Assembly: GCA_949318235.1 (NCBI GenBank)
Contig: OX439133.1
Coordinates: forward strand, 18,488,599-18,552,598
DNA from: Ecdyonurus torrentis
Lineage: Eukaryota; Arthropoda; Insecta; Ephemeroptera; Heptageniidae
Length of the DNA stretch: 64,000 nt
Direction: 5' to 3'
Part shown: piece after piece, positions 22,634 to 33,400 of the stretch
Layout: the number at the start of each line of letters is the position of its first letter
Numbering within the stretch: the stretch's first letter is position 1
Translations under genes and position numbers: made by a program
Notes under the pieces: model-generated
Databases searched by the model: none
What the model was told of the DNA's origin: nothing
Seen by the model: only the letters and a program-made list of their open reading frames with translations

Positions 22634-23321
22634 TTAATTATATACTTGCTTACTGTGAGTAACATAATTATCTTTCTATAAAGTTAATGAACATAAACCT
22701 CTTATGAGACTGTGGAATTATTATTTTTTTAAAGGTCTCTACGATTTGCATGAGAATATTATTTATATAAAAATTAAATAAGAAAAAATTAAAAAAAAGT
22801 ATTATAAAATAATTAAATATATAATAAATTATTCTCAACATTAAATTATTAAATAGTTTTTAATAAAAGCAAAAATATTGAATTTATTGTAATTAAAAAA
22901 TAATAAAAAAAAGGAAAACAACTCTGATATTTTGCAGTGTAACATTTGAACTAAGACTTGTAAAGTGTAAAAAAAGTTAGCCAAATAATTAGCCAAGACA
23001 AAATTACGTTTTTGTTTTTTAGTTTTGGTCCCATATGAGCCCATGTTAAATTAATAAATAATAATTCATTTCTCTTTTCTGATGGTCACGGATTCTGATA
23101 ATTTTATCATAGGTAGCTGTTATAGTATTAACTTTCAATTGACATCATAAAAATTCGAAGTTTTTCTTTTATATTTTGAGAAACAAGCCATACAAATACA
23201 ACTCTTTAACATATTTATTTCCTTAATTATAAAGTATTATGGTTGAAATATAGAAATAAGTTGTTGCAAATTCTACTTATTTTATTAAACTTTGCTGTTT
23301 TTTTGTATACTTCTCTATTAA

Positions 23322-23484
23322 AGGCATAGAACAAGTTAAACAAAAGAAACTTATGTAACACGTGTAATATTGTATAAGATACATGAAAATCAACGTTGAT
23401 TTGGCCTGAGTCATTGATTTCTAGTAATCTATTTTCTATGCACGAAATGGCAGATGCAGTTTTATGACGTCACAGCCTGCTGGA
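23322..23484 (+). mobile_element. P element copy 3, right part missing
   Basis: TTAA, AGGCATAGAACAAGTTAAAC up to TGACGTCACAGCCTGCTGG, where an A element (23486) abruptly replaces the second palindrome arm. Confidence 0.6.
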
Positions 23485-23485
23485 A

Positions 23486-23765
23486 GGGTGTGTACGCATG
23501 ACGTCATTCTAAGTGCCTTTCGATGCACTTCTTGAGCAATGAATAACATTGCTCAGCATAGGAATAAAGTAGTTATTGTCTATTTTCTTTACAAAATTAA
23601 CTCTTTTTTGGTCATTATTTTCTTGCATACTTGAGGTACTAACAGCATCAATGCTCTCAATAAAATTGCGAAGCATTTTTAAACTGTCAAAATGTGCCAT
23701 TTTTCTATACCGGCCAATGTTATTTAGTACTCACTTATGACGTCGACTTTAACATGAATGTAACC
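23486..23765 (-). mobile_element. A-family element inside P copy 3
   Basis: GGGTGTGTACGCATGACGTC ... ATGACGTCGACTTTAACATG with AATGTAACC. Includes ATAACATTGCTCAGCATAGG, the A-family landmark, in reverse orientation. Confidence 0.65.
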
Positions 23766-24252
23766 AACAAATAGTCCGACTATGTGCTGTTTAAATTCAT
23801 TCAACTTCGAACTTCAGTAGGATTGTAAATTTTATAGAATACTAAAATATCTAACAAATTCTCAGCATTAAATAGTGTTCATAACGCATGTACTAAAAAA
23901 TTACTGTTTGCAGTCTTTAAATTCAGGATGATTAGTTTTTATATATAAAAAATATTTATAAAATAATAAAACCAAAATTAGATAAAAATTGAGTTAAGTT
24001 ATAAATTTTACTAAATAATATTTTATCAAACAGTAGTTAAAAGATAATAATAATAATAATATAACATAAAAAAACTCAAAAATGTGAAGCAAAAAATTAG
24101 ACTCTCGGGTAATTTATTAAAAAATTATAAAAAAAGAAAAAACTAATATTCAGCTGAATTACATTAGGATTAGGAATTTTCCAAAAATGTAAAAATTTCA
24201 AGTTACCAGACTACAATTTAAATTACGACTTTTTAAAGTTTTATTCCCATAA

Positions 24253-24399
24253 AGGTAGAGACAGTGGTCAAAATATCCCGTTTTTATTGTGACAGCGATA
24301 AGAATCTAGCTACCTGATTGGCTAGAGTGAACCTTCTAGCCAATCAGAGAGCTGGTTTACTATCGCTGTCACAATAAAAACGGGATATTTTGACCACCT
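24253..24399. mobile_element. 147 bp hairpin MITE with TAA target duplication
   Basis: Arms GTGGTCAAAATATCCCGTTT and TTTATTGTGACAGCGATA are complemented exactly at the right. TAA flanks both sides (24250-24252, 24400-24402). The unfilled site CCCATAAGAG is seen in other Q-like units of the array, which proves the 3 bp duplication. TAA/TWA targets fit PIF/Harbinger-type elements. Confidence 0.85.
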
Positions 24400-24682
24400 T
24401 AAGAGTCAATGTTAATTTCAATTATAATTTCTCTCTAACTTATTTTATGGTCTAAAGTTCTTAAAATTTTATCGTAGATTACTGTTACTATTAAATTTAA
24501 AATGGCAATATAAAATTTTGGAGTGATCTATTTAGATTTTGAGAAACAAGCCATACAAATACAACTCTTTAAAATAGTTATTTCATTCATAATAAAGTAT
24601 TATGGTTGATATGTAGAAATAAGTTATTGCTTATTATACCAATTTCATTGAAATTTGCAGTTTATCTATACTTCTCTATTAA

Positions 24683-24900
24683 AGGCATAGAACAAGTTAA
24701 ACAAAAAAAACTTGCGTAACAACTGTAATACTTGTGTAAGATACCTGAAAATCAACGTTGACTAAGCCTTATTCATTGATTTCTAATCTATTTTATATTC
24801 ACGAAGTGGCGGATGCGTTTTTATGACGTCACAGCTCGCTGGAATACTGGCGCGCGAAAACAAGCGAGCTGTAACATCATAAAGCCGCACGTGCCATTAT
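24683..24900 (+). mobile_element. P element copy 4, truncated
   Basis: TTAA, AGGCATAGAACAAGTTAAAC, complete central palindrome (GCGCGCGAAAACAAGCGAGC loop region), then broken at about 24900 by unrelated sequence. Confidence 0.6.
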
Positions 24901-24917
24901 AATTGAGTATTTAGACT

Positions 24918-25385
24918 GACCAACGAAATAAAATATCTGTCAATTTGATTGACAATACCCTGAAAAGGAATAGAGTAAAGGAGGCTAGACAAAATATAAT
25001 GTATAATTATAGGCATGTCATCTCATTCAAGCAGGTAGTACCCTTTTAGCTTGCAGGCCATGGTTTTTAACAATAAGTCAACCTTTGATACCTGTCACAT
25101 TAAAAAAAATACAGTTTCGCGCGGTGTCACTAGCCATAAAGGCATAAAAATTAGATAAAGAGGTAGTTATAATAATTAGAAAAATATGAAAATTAAAGAG
25201 TAAATTGATGCAGAAACGTATTATTACGATTAAAATTTAAAAATGTTTAATTATTAAATTTTATCATGAAATGCAAATTTTACAAACCAAGAAAAAAAGA
25301 GGCTGGTGTGTTACCTCTCTTTGTTTTGCAACCATGGCTGCATATGAAACCTAAATTTGTGTACCTGCACTTTAGTTCGTTGGTC
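24918..25385. mobile_element. Element with GACCAACGAA terminal inverted repeat
   Basis: GACCAACGAAATAAA at the left; CTTTAGTTCGTTGGTC at the right. Interior AT-rich with CTTTTAGCTTGCAGGCCATG and no open frame of note. Single copy in the window; class undetermined. Confidence 0.55.
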
Positions 25386-25799
25386 TGGGTATAACACACT
25401 ATCTAACATGTTGTAGCGCCTGAACTTCGTTCTCAAGCTTTCTGTCTCTCTCTTTTTATGACTTGCTCAAGTTTTATTTTCATGAGTAATAAATATTTAC
25501 ATTCTAGATCAAGATTATGAAAATTAAAACTGGATTAACATATGTTCAAGGTAACAAATTTTCTATATTTCTACATATTTAGTGATTAAAAATTAATTTT
25601 ATAAAAATTTAATTTGAAATAAAAAAAAATATCAAAAGAAGAATAACACTATAATAAAATAAAATATTTTTATTTTAATATTAAACTTTACGTTACAATA
25701 TTTAACTAAATATTTTAAAATTATTAAAAAAACAACAACTAATATTTTTGTTGAGTACGTAAAAATTTAACTTTTTAAATTGTAAGTTAGTATTTTTAA

Positions 25800-25907
25800 G
25801 AACGGATATCATGCAGTGTTGGATTTGACTGAATTATTATATAATATAATAGATTGAAATATGTTAAATTTTGCACAGTGATGCATTAGGATAAGGTAAC
25901 GTAAAAA

Positions 25908-25977
<70 letters not shown>

Positions 25978-26190
25978 AAGGAAGGAAGGTCACGATGCTA
26001 GATTTTAAATTCAGATATATTGAAGATCTAGTCCCATAAGAGCCCACGTTAATTACAATAATTATTTTCTCTCTTATCTGATGGTCACAGTATCTGAAAA
26101 TTATATCATAAGTAGCTGTTACTGTTAACTTTCAAATGTCATCATAAAGTTTGGAAATTTTCTTTTAACATTTTGAGGTGCAACCCTTAA
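25800..26190 (+). mobile_element. Q-like element expanded by a 65 bp poly(A)
   Basis: Q landmarks (GGATTTGACTG..., CACAGTGATGCATTAGGATA, ...GCAACCCTTAAAA) with a pure A run at about 25911-25975 followed by (GGAA)n. Q copies usually have only a short A/T run at this place, so the homopolymer is a local expansion. Confidence 0.55.
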
Positions 26191-26275
26191 AACGAGCAAC
26201 CAAATTATTATTGCGATTCTTAGCAATAGATCACTTTCATTTAAAAATTTTACAATAACTGCAACTTAAAGGATA

Positions 26276-26584
26276 AGGGAATATGCATTCATGTTAAAGT
26301 TGACGCCATGTTGGATCACTTAACAACATCAGCTGCAAAGGAAAATGACTCATTTTGCAAGTTTATAAATACTTGGCAATATATTTTAGAGAATTGATGC
26401 TGTTGATAGGTTGAATTAGTATCTCACATATGTAAGAAAAATAATAATAAAGAAACCTAAAATTAACTGAATTCCCCAAACAAATATCAAAAAATTGAAG
26501 TTTTTTCCTATGTCAAGTAATGTTATTCATTACTTCAGTATAACACACAAACGCATTAAATATGACGTCATGCGGTTACACCCT
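26276..26584 (+). mobile_element. A-family element, copy
   Basis: TAAGGGAATATGCATTCATG with TTAAAGTTGACGCCATGTTG ... ATTAAATATGACGTCATGCG and ACACCC, TATA. Confidence 0.65.
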
Positions 26585-26910
26585 ATATAAAGTATAGAAA
26601 AGTGAGGAAGACCCAATATTTTGCATGGCTAATTATATTGCATATTCTAAGAGACATAATTTTTCTGATTCAATAGTTGAGAATGTCTAATTTTTGAGTT
26701 CATTAAATCTTTTTAATCAATTTTTGATTCTCTCTTATCTTATAGACAAAATATTTAAAAACTGAATCATAAATAACAGCTGTAACTGTTGACTTTCAAA
26801 GTGCATTATGTAAAGTTTAGGTGTTTTCTTTTTATATTTTGAGATATACGCAATCTAAATACAACGCACAAATATAATTATTTCGTTCGTACAATATCAT
26901 GGTTGTTATA

Positions 26911-27211
26911 GGGTGGTTGCATTCATGTTAATGTCAACGCCATAAGTGAGTACTAAATAACATGGGCTGGTATGAAAAATGGCACATTTTGCCAGTTTAA
27001 AAATACTTGTCAATATTTTTAAGAGAATTATACTATTAACAAGTAAAATTTGGGTTTTAAGTATGTGAGATAAATAATAATTAGGAAAAAATTAATAATT
27101 TTCCAAAAAACATAGCGCAAAACCACATTTTTTTTCTATGCAATGTTATACCGTATTCGTTGCTCAATCATGGCATTAAAGCGCATTTGTTATAACGTCA
27201 TGCGCACAACC
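26911..27211 (+). mobile_element. A-family element, left partner of an inverted pair
   Basis: TATA, GGGTGGTTGCATTCATGTTA ... TATAACGTCATGCGCACAAC, TATA (27212-27215). That TATA is shared with the next, inverted copy. Confidence 0.7.
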
Positions 27212-27215
27212 TATA

Positions 27216-27498
27216 GGGTGTTAACAGACTACGTTTTATATACTGCGCTTTGACGCCATATTGGAGTAATGTATAACATTGCTCAACATAGGAAAAAAAA
27301 TTCCGCTATTTTCTTTAGAAAATCGGGTAATATTTTATAATTATTTTTCTTACATACTTGAGATACTAATTCAAACTATTGTATGCATCAATGCTGTTAA
27401 AAATATTGCTTGTTGGTAATTTTAAAGTCGCAAAATAAGTTATACTCCAATATTCCTATGTGGCTTACGTGGACTTTAACATGAATGCGCATTTACCC
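27216..27498 (-). mobile_element. A-family element, right partner of an inverted pair
   Basis: GGGTGTTAACAGACTACG ... GTGGACTTTAACATGAATGC with ATTTACCC, TA. Tail-to-tail with 26911-27211 across one TATA. Confidence 0.7.
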
Positions 27499-27954
27499 TA
27501 TCTTCAATATTAATGAGATAAGAAAATTTGAAAGCAATTTTTTTTTTAACTGTTTGAATTTATGAAGTTGTTGTTACCAATAGTTGTGGCTAAACCCGTA
27601 TCTCTTAGCTTATTCATGCTAATTATTATTATTTTTTGTATACAGTATATGTTTACAGTTAATATTCTCTATTAAAGCATCAATCTCTGTTTCTTTTTTT
27701 AACGTAAAAGAAAAATTCCCTCTACAGTTGCATGTAAAGCAAGTATTATAGATTATTTGAAATTGAAAATAAAATATATAACAAATAAACATAAAATAAT
27801 ACTAAAAATATAACACATAATAACATGATTAAATTTACACAATTATAATTTATTAATTAATTTGCATTAGTAAATAAAAATTTGTTTGTTTTTTAATATT
27901 TTTTTACTTTAGTGCGTAGTATTATAAACATAAAAATAATTTCTTAATACTTAA

Positions 27955-28405
27955 AGGCGTAGTCAACAATGGCTTTATAAATAGTTATTCTCGTGTTAAT
28001 AACCCTCACGAAAACACAATCTCAAATATTTAATTACTAACGTGCTGGGAGCAAGAGCCGTTACAGCGACTCAGAACCTACGTCACAACTTAACTTGTAC
28101 TCGCGCTAGTTCGGCGCACGTATCAGTTCAACTTTATTTTTTCTTTCACTACTTGACGTAACATTTTACAAATATAAAATGATTTTACGGTTACAGATAT
28201 GTAGTAGAATTTTTTTTAAAAAAAAGAGTAACTATACCGCTTGCGCCAAGCTAGAGTGAGAGCAAGTTGTAGCTGTGACGTAGGTTCGGGGTAGCTAAAC
28301 GGCTTTTGCTCTCAGAGCGTTAAAAATTTAAAATTTTAAGATTGCGATTTCGGGAGGATAATAACACGATGTTCATTATTTAAAAAGCCAGCGTTGACAA
28401 CTCCT
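27955..28405. mobile_element. T element copy 1 (451 bp, TTAA-flanked)
   Basis: TTAA (27951-27954), AGGCGTAGTCAACAATGGCT ... CAGCGTTGACAACTCCT, TTAA (28406-28409). The inner arms are complementary (GAGCAAGAGCCGTTACAGCG with CCTACGTCACAAC; GACGTAGGTTCGGGG with GGCTTTTGCTCTCA). Four copies in the window. Confidence 0.85.
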
Positions 28406-28584
28406 TTAAGAATAAGAGTAAGAATGAACTTTAAATTGAAACCAAATTTAGAAGTTTAATTTCTTGATCAACTTTGAGAAATCGTTTGATTTTTTGTTAT
28501 TATTATTTTCCTTACATACTTGAGATACTAATTCAATTTATGGACAACTTCAAAGCTCTCAAAAATATTTCTTTGCATTATTAT

Positions 28585-28935
28585 AGTAGGGACTGGACTT
28601 GCCGGCACTCTCGTTTTATTGTTGTTGTTATTAGGTAGCTTTTAACCAAGAATGAGTACGAATTGGACAATTTGAAGTCGTTTAAGCGTTACCAACTCTT
28701 ACCAATTTTTCGTTTTATTTTTGTTTTTTTTGGTCAGCCAATCATTGTCAAAGAGCCTTACTTTACTTTGCAGAACATACTGATATTTTATCAATAAAAC
28801 AAAAAAACTGTATTCAACTTTTCGCAATATTTACAAAGGCGAAAGTTTTAGATATGTGGGATTTTTAATTCAATACTTGATAACTTTTATATATTAATTT
28901 ATTCATACATGTTTTAGTTGATATTTGCTGAGAAT
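28585..28935. repeat. Recurrent block R, copy 2
   Basis: Runs from TAGGGACTGGACTTGCCGGC through TTGGACAATTTGAAGTCGTT and CAGCCAATCATTGTCAAAGA to TTGATATTTGCTGAGAA. Confidence 0.6.
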
Positions 28936-29007
28936 AGGCAACTTCAGATAATCAGCACTTTTCACTAGCAAAGGTTATCATGTTGTATACAATTAATATA
29001 TATATAT

Positions 29008-29516
29008 CTGGTATAGAGTTTACCTTTTTCAATTGAGGGTTTTAATTTTTAATTTTTTCGCTTCAGAAGTATTAAAACACATTAAATCGTGCATCTTCAT
29101 AAATTAAAAAGTACAACCTAAAATGTATTTAGGACGTGAACGAGCCTTAGTGAAAAGAAAAAGGTGAAAAACTTGCTCAAAGTTAACTCCAAATGAGGGT
29201 CTGGGTTCCACAAGAAATTCCAGTCTCTCTTTGTCGACCTTTCAAATATGGTGATAAGATGGCATTTTGATCCATATTTTAAAATTTCACCTTCGAGAAA
29301 ATGACTTTTCTGGTAGAACCCTGATCCTCATGTGGAGTCAACTTTGAGCACGTTTTTCACCTCTTTTCTTTTCACTAAGGCTCGTTCACGTCCTAAATAC
29401 ATTTTAGGTTGTGCTTTTTACTTTATGAAGATGCACGATTTAATGTGTTTTAATAATTCTGAAGCAAGAAATTCAAACATTAAACCCTTAATTTGACATG
29501 GTAAGCCCAATACCAG
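29008..29516. mobile_element. 509 bp inverted-repeat element (CTGGTAT ends)
   Basis: CTGGTATAGAGTTTACC.. at the left and ..GGTAAGCCCAATACCAG at the right, followed inwards by GAGGGTTTTAAT. The inner arms AGGACGTGAACGAGCCTTAG and CTAAGGCTCGTTCACGTCCT are exact complements. No coding frame. Confidence 0.8.
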
Positions 29517-30581
29517 GGGGCTGATTCTGTAACTTTGTTGCAAACCGATCGTTTTCAAAAACGATTTCGAGAATCGGTTTGTTGATTCCTAGACCAAAAC
29601 GATTTGCGTAAACAATGCGATTCTGTAAGCAACTCGGATTAAGATTGGAATTATTGTTTAGAAAACGATTTTGAAATTTGGCAACACCGCAAAATTTGAA
29701 TTTTTAAATTATTTCAAAATTTACATAAAACTAATGATGACCCTTGCTCGTGACAAGTGCTGACTATGTGAAGTTGCTTATTTATTACAAATATAGTCAT
29801 TCTGTGTGCTGTCCAATTTAATTGAACTTTAAATGTGTTATTCACATCATCTGAATCATCACACCTGTAAATTTTACTGACACTTAAATATCTTCAATCT
29901 CTAACATTGTCTACACGAATTTCAAAGTACACAAAGAAAACTAGTGGCTTCTGTCTGCATATCTCATACGATTAGATTTAATTTATAAAAATTAAAAATA
30001 ATGTATTAAATAAATAACAAAATTAGATACAAAATAAATTTAATATTAAATTTCACACAATAATAATTTAAGAAATAATATTTAAATATATATAAAAAAA
30101 AATACATTTGCCTAAAACTTTTAAAAATGTATGTCAAGAATTTAGATACTTGGGTAATTTTTTAAAAATTTGTAAGACAACAAAAAACTGACATTTTGTT
30201 GAGTTACATTAGGATTAGGTATTATCAAAAATTTAAAAAAAAAAATTAGGTCAACATACTACAATTTAAATTACGATTTTTGGAAGTTATTGTCCCATAA
30301 GATCCTTTCTTAATTTCAATTATAAATATTTTCTCTCTTATTTTAAGGTCTAAATATCTGTAAATTTTACCATAGGTAGCTGTTACCAATTACTTTTAAT
30401 TGACATCATAAAATATTGGAGTGATCTATTTATAATTTGAGAAACAAGTCATACAAATACAACTTTTTAACATATTTATTTCGTACAAAATAAAGTATTA
30501 TGGTTGAAATATAGAAATTAATTGTTGCTAATTCTGCTTATTTCATTAAATTAAGTAGTTTTATGTATACTTCTCTATTAA

Positions 30582-31309
30582 AGGCATTGAACAATTTAAA
30601 CAAAAAACTTGTGTAACACTTGTAATACTTGATCAACATTGATTTGGCCTGAGTCATTGATTTCTAATATATTTTCTATTCACGAAATGGCAGATGCGGT
30701 TTTATGACGTCACAGCTCTCTGGAATACTGGCGCACGAAAACAAGCGAGCTGTAACATCATAAAGCCGCACCTGCCATTTCGTGAATGTAAAATAAATTA
30801 GAATACAATGATTTCAGCCAAAACTTACTGACAGTTGATTTTCAGTTATGTTAGGATATGTTTTAAGACGGTAGGGGAGCGTAGATGGCAGCACAGGGAA
30901 ATTGTCACTCGAAAAATTAGGCCATATTGGATAACAGCAAGATCTGCATACAAGATAGCGACGCGCCAATTTTAGTATCCGGTTTGGGCCGCCGCGAAAT
31001 ATTTGAATTTCTGTGTAATCAAATTGCACGACCTCAAGATACTACATACAAGATAAGGACACGCTCGGCAAACTTGGGTCCCCGCAAAATTCAAAATGAG
31101 CGTCTAAGCCAATCAGCGCCCAAGCTGAAGGTCACGTGATCAAAATAGACCAATCACCTTTGCTCTAAAATTAACATGGAACCAGTTAGTTTCGCTATCT
31201 GGTATGTAATATATTGATAATAGCTGGCACCGTGCTAAGCTTTCAGTATTTTTTTTTTTCTTCTTCTTCTTTTTAATATGTATAATTTTTTTTAACTTTC
31301 TCAACGATT
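30582..31309 (+). mobile_element. P element copy 5, with inserted MITE
   Basis: TTAA, AGGCATTGAACAATTTAAAC, palindrome at about 30660-30835, GTAGGGGAGCGTAGATGGCA, end ACTTTCTCAACGATT, TTAA. A GC-richer element (30946-31206) sits in the right part. Confidence 0.7.
30946..31206. mobile_element. MITE with TIR CATACMAGATAGCGA
   Basis: CATACAAGATAGCGACGCGC ... TTTCGCTATCTGGTATG. It contains an imperfect direct repeat of the 'ATACAAGATA..G' start at about 31047. It interrupts P copy 5 and is less AT-rich than its host. Confidence 0.6.
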
Positions 31310-31785
31310 TTAACTTTTATACTCATCGTCATAAATATGTTTAAATAATCAAGTTTAAATTAAAGCAAAAACAACTTTTTGAGATTTCCAATTTTATAGT
31401 CCATTATTACTGTTATTGAAAGTTATTTATATAAAAATTAAAAATAAATTAATATTATAATAAAAAGAAAAACTAAAAATTTTAATTACTAATAAAATTT
31501 ACGTGCAATAAAATTTTATTAAATAATTATAAAAAAAAGCATTTGCATAAATTGCGTAAAAATTTAACTTTTAAATTTTGTTTCATTTTCGGTTAAATAA
31601 TTTAAATAAAAAAAATCACAATACTTCAAAGAACGATATAGAAGCGTTGAAAAGAACAACGAGAAATCTTAAGTACAAAAGCAATAGAACAGTTATTTTT
31701 CTACACAGCCCAGTTCTAAAATGGCGTCGACTTTAACATGAATACATAACAGTCTAAGTTACAGTTTAAAATAATATTAACCTGT

Positions 31786-31950
31786 CGATGCTTACCCGTC
31801 GAATTGAACGAAGTACAGTTTGCAAATTTGGTGAAGAATGAACGATCTACACTTTACAAATTTTAAAATGCGTAGAAGCGCCAAACGTAGATCGTTCATT
31901 TGAGTGAAATTTGTAAAGTGTAGTTCGTTCACCTCGACGGGTATGCATCG
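31786..31950. mobile_element. 165 bp hairpin element (CGATGC-TACCCGTCGA)
   Basis: CGATGCTTACCCGTCGAATT and GAACGATCTACACTTTACAA face complementary CTTTGTAAA..-type sequence and TCGACGGGTATGCATCG. Single copy here. Confidence 0.75.
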
Positions 31951-32006
31951 CTGTGATATATTGAATGGTTTTCTTTATTGGTGCAACTTTTTCTTGACTC
32001 TTCATA

Positions 32007-32232
32007 TTATCGATCTTATTGCGAAAAAAGGGCTATCTCGTATTTGTCAGTGGAAGCAAAAGGCCTATCTCGTTTTTTGTCAGTGAAAGCAAAAGGTCTA
32101 TCTCGTTCCCGAACGTTATGGAGATGGCGCTCGAGATAGACCTTTTGCTTCCACTGACAAAAAACGAGATAGGCCTTTTGCTTCCACTGACAAAATACGA
32201 AATAGACATTATTTTTGCTAACAGATCGATAA
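32007..32232. mobile_element. Palindrome built from 38 bp tandem units
   Basis: TTATCGATCT..AGATCGATAA ends. Each arm has two to three copies of a unit containing GGCCTATCTCG, TTTTTGTCAGTGGAAGC and AAAAGG. The centre is near 32113 (CCCGAACGTTATGGAGATGG). Confidence 0.8.
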
Positions 32233-32509
32233 ATAATATAATTAACTATTTTAATTTCTGCAACATTATCTTCGCCGCTACAATTTCTATTAATTCTTCA
32301 TGCTACTAAATCAGAAAACTGATGTTCTATTACATATAACATATTATAAGCTTCAATATCGTAATGTGTTAGTAATATTTTATATAATTATAAACTAATA
32401 AATTTAAAAATATATGATTAAAATATTATATATTTAATTTTTAATATTTCACCATAATGTTTGATTCATAAAAATTTACTGTTCATGTTTTTACAATTTT
32501 ATTAAAATT

Positions 32510-32961
32510 AGGAAGTCTACATGAAGTTAACCTCTATATTTGAATACGTCATTTGAAAGAGAAAAAGTAGTAGATAAACTTAGCATAGGCAATCACCTGG
32601 AACATTAACGGTTTTTTTAATAAAAGAAGAAATAAAAAATTTCCATTCCCAACCCATTGCCGACTGTGACGTCATTTGTTTACATTCGATTTTCAATTGT
32701 CTTCTGGATTTCATGCAACTGCTACAAATTCAAAAAATTTAATCGGGCCGCCTTTCAACAACGGGATCGTTTGAAATCCAGAAGACAATTGAAAATCGGA
32801 TGTAAACAAATGACGGGTTGGGAATTGAATTATTTTTATTTCTTCTTCTATTGAATAAAACGCCAATTTTGCAGGTAATTGCCTATGCTAAGTTTATCTA
32901 CTACTTTTTCTCTTTCTAATGACGTATTCAAACATAGGGGTTAACTTTGGGTGGACTTCCT
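32510..32961. mobile_element. 452 bp foldback element (AGGAAGTC ends)
   Basis: AGGAAGTC.. / ..GACTTCCT ends. The arms share AAAGAGAAAAAGTAGTAGAT, AACTTAGCATAGGCAAT and CATTTGTTTACATTCGATTT with TCAATTGTCTTCTGGATTTC. Short loop near 32740. Confidence 0.8.
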
Positions 32962-33117
32962 CATTATTTAGAAATTTTAAAACGTTTATATAATAAAAAA
33001 AATATATTGTTGTCATTTTTAAGTTAACAGTAACAGTTGATAATGATAAAAAATTATATATCCCATGACCATTAGATAGGAAAAGAGAAGTATTGAAACT
33101 ATAACATGGGTTCTTAT

Positions 33118-33330
33118 GGACAGCCAATCATTGTCAAAGAGACTTACTATACTTTGCAGAACAAACTGATGTTTATGAATAAAAAAAAGTCTGAATTGAA
33201 TTTTACGCAATATTAACATAAGAGAAAGAATTGGATATAATATAGCGAGATTTTTAATTTAATACTTAATAATAATTTTATAGTATATTATTTTATTCAT
33301 TGTTGTTTTAGTTGGTATTTATTGATAATT
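33118..33330. repeat. Recurrent block R, partial copy
   Basis: CAGCCAATCATTGTCAAAGA, ACTTTGCAGAACAAACTGAT and TTTAATTTAATACTTAATAA, without the left third of R. Confidence 0.55.
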
Positions 33331-33400
33331 TATTTTCCTCTTCAGTCCCAGACCCTTTTAAACAATATTTCAGTGTCGTAAATTTTAACCACGTTTTGTG

